Below, piece by piece: positions 25,847 through 26,961 of a stretch of DNA of 26,961 nt. The stretch covers positions 11,961 to 38,921 of the forward strand of contig CAJFCJ010000152.1 in the NCBI GenBank assembly GCA_904063045.1, read 5' to 3'. Both the position numbers and the translations under genes were made by a program. This DNA comes from Dimorphilus gyrociliatus (lineage: Eukaryota; Annelida; Polychaeta; Dinophilidae). The notes beneath the pieces are model-generated. The model ran no database searches. It was not told where the DNA came from and saw only the letters and a list, made by a program, of their open reading frames with translations. The first letter of the stretch is position 1; the number at the start of each line of letters is the position of its first letter.

Positions 25847-26361
25847 GAGCTTGGTTATTCATCAGACTTCAACAAAAAAAATGGACAATGGCTTGAAATG
25901 AGACAGCTAATGGCTTTACCATTCCTTCCATCTCACATTATTCCAATAGAGTTTATCAAAATTAAGGATTACCTTAAATCAATTGATAAACTTGCTGATT
26001 TTATTGATTATTTTGAAAGAACTTGGATTATAAATGATGTTTGGTCACAAAAAGATGGTCTATTGATCAATGTGGAATAAGAACAAATAATGATGTTGAG
26101 GGATTTCACAATCATTTGAATGTTAATGTTGGAGTAAATGTTTTATTTTATTCTGTGATAGATGAATTGAAAAGGGAAGCTGATCTTATACCAGCATATC
26201 AGAGAATGTTATCAGAAAAGAAAATATTAAGATACCAAAGAAAGCTTTTTAAGAACCTGCAAAATAAAATATTTTCATTTTAGGAAAGATTTGAAAAACA
26301 TGAGATGACATCATCAGAAGTTCTAGAAAAGTGTTTTGAACTTTATTTAGAACCTCAATAA
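25847..26361 (+). pseudogene. FLYWCH-MULE copy B, exon 2 (C-terminal block)
   Basis: Behind a poly-T acceptor (TTTTTTTTAG) the frame reads ELGYSSDFNKKNGQWLEM, MALPFLPSHIIPIEFIKIK and FERTWIINDVWSQKD. After a frame change in an A5 run it continues CGIRTNNDVEGFHNHLN and IPAYQRMLSEKKILRY. An in-frame TAG at about 26281 separates the tail RFEKHEMTSSEVLEKCFEL, which ends at a TAA at 26359-26361. The tail is nearly the same as that of the 12.7 kb copy. Two disabling changes in this exon alone. Confidence 0.8.
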
Positions 26362-26436
26362 ATACATCAATTGTTGTTAAATTGCAAGTTTTTTAAGTTG
26401 TAGTGTTATCATATATTCAACTGTTCAAATAAACAC

Positions 26437-26528
26437 ACTTTCAAAAACATATTTCATCACTACCATCAAAACAATCCTTTTCCTTATCACAAATATTTTT
26501 TAGAAGGCATTGTTTGTTATAGCATTGT
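26437..26528 (-). CDS. Truncated LDLa exon of the second receptor locus
   Basis: Acceptor AACATTGTAG precedes 26528. It encodes CYNKQCLLKNICDKEKDC then FDGSDEICF, and matches the exon at 5000-5121 in sequence and in its unusual acceptor phase. Its 3' part is lost: the sequence passes into the tail of MULE copy B without a donor site. So the exon was truncated when the MULE copy was inserted or rearranged there. Confidence 0.7.
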
Positions 26529-26961
26529 CTACAATGTTAACAAAAACCATTACTTTTTCATCAACCAAAGATATTTTTGGTCCAAACCTTTCATGAATGC
26601 TTTTACAATTTTTATTCTCTGATTAAGATAATTGAAATACAATGTAAATATAATTTGCTTTATTAGTAATTGAGAGAGAGAGAGAGAGAGCAAACAGACA
26701 ACATTACGTTCTTTTGTATTACATGTTATAAAAATCAACACACTGTATAAAAAAATCTATTAGTTTTGCAACATTTTGGCACATTATATAAAATTTGAAA
26801 ACACCAAATTCATTTTTTCATATTTTATACTAGAATATATTGAATGTTTAAATCCAAATTGTTGACAAACAATTCAATGTTCTCTATGTTTAATATCAAT
26901 TATATTTTCCCATCTGCTATTATGAAATACTTGTAATAAACCCACAAAATTTTCAAATGAA
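26529..26961. other. Probable intron or upstream region of the second LDLa locus
   Basis: AT-rich, with a (GA)n run at 26672-26690 and no recognised exon. An equivalent CT-rich (GA)n intron flanks the homologous exon at 5 kb. Confidence 0.4.
26672..26690. repeat. (GA)n microsatellite
   Basis: About 9.5 GA units beside the second-locus LDLa exon. Confidence 0.85.

Larger units (their letters stand above)
24950..26436 (+). mobile_element. FLYWCH-MULE copy B
   Basis: It runs from the double-box terminus at 24950 through the FLYWCH and transposase segments to a 3' region matching the 12.6 kb copy (TTTTTTAAGTTGTAGT, CAAATAAACA). The 3' terminal repeat is missing: element sequence ends near 26436 and LDLa exon sequence begins. 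It lies between two minus-strand LDLa exons, 50 bp upstream of one and abutting the other. Confidence 0.65.

Noticed and set aside
1-26961. Endogenous virus or CRISPR array
   Set aside because: No capsid, integrase or polymerase block beyond one weak RT-like scrap, and no regularly spaced short repeats.

Overview
This is an AT-rich stretch of an invertebrate animal genome. The evidence is spliced genes with very short GT-AG introns (about 50-80 bp), metazoan-only domain combinations (LDLa, SRCR, C1q, leucine-rich repeat GPCR), a eukaryotic tRNA gene with internal promoter boxes, FLYWCH/MULE transposons, and (GA)n and (AT)n microsatellites. Short introns and abundant FLYWCH-MULE copies would suit a compact lophotrochozoan genome such as a rotifer, but I cannot fix the taxon from the sequence. 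No prokaryotic feature (operon, ribosome binding site, CRISPR) is present.

Layout. 0-2.1 kb: several small uncharacterised open segments on both strands and a possible reverse-transcriptase scrap. 2.6-5.8 kb, minus strand: a receptor with at least five LDL-receptor class A modules, leucine-rich repeats and a seven-helix rhodopsin-type domain. One LDLa exon carries a 207-bp MITE, and the helix region is broken by several reading-frame changes. 6.7-9.7 kb, minus strand: exon-like segments with SRCR-type modules and a repeated beta-type module, possibly the N-terminal half of the same receptor. 9.9-10.7 kb, plus: a degenerate RING-LRR gene. 11.3-12.1 kb, minus: a decayed tandem C1q-domain gene. 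12.5-14.6 kb, minus: a deletion derivative of a FLYWCH-MULE transposon with a second MITE nested inside. 14.76 kb: an intact tRNA-Ile(AAT) gene. 15.2-18.1 kb: a broken RING finger, part of it duplicated 0.7 kb away, a Tc1/mariner-like end, a third MITE, unidentified coding-like segments and a broken LRR gene. 19.4-21.2 kb: a fourth MITE-like copy next to a FLYWCH-MULE gene. 21.2-24.7 kb: mostly non-coding with a few unidentified open segments. 24.8-26.5 kb: two more LDLa exons on the minus strand with another FLYWCH-MULE copy between them.

Common thread. One transposon system dominates. Three broken FLYWCH-MULE copies and four to five short MITEs share the terminal core ACAGAAAACG(T/G)CCCC. 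Two MITEs are flanked by 9-11 bp direct repeats, as expected of MULE-type transposition. Host genes here are mostly multi-domain extracellular or intracellular recognition proteins (LDLa-LRR receptor, SRCR, C1q, RING-LRR), and most are damaged by transposon insertion, stops or frame changes. Many frame changes lie in A or T runs, so uncorrected sequencing errors are a real alternative to pseudogene decay.
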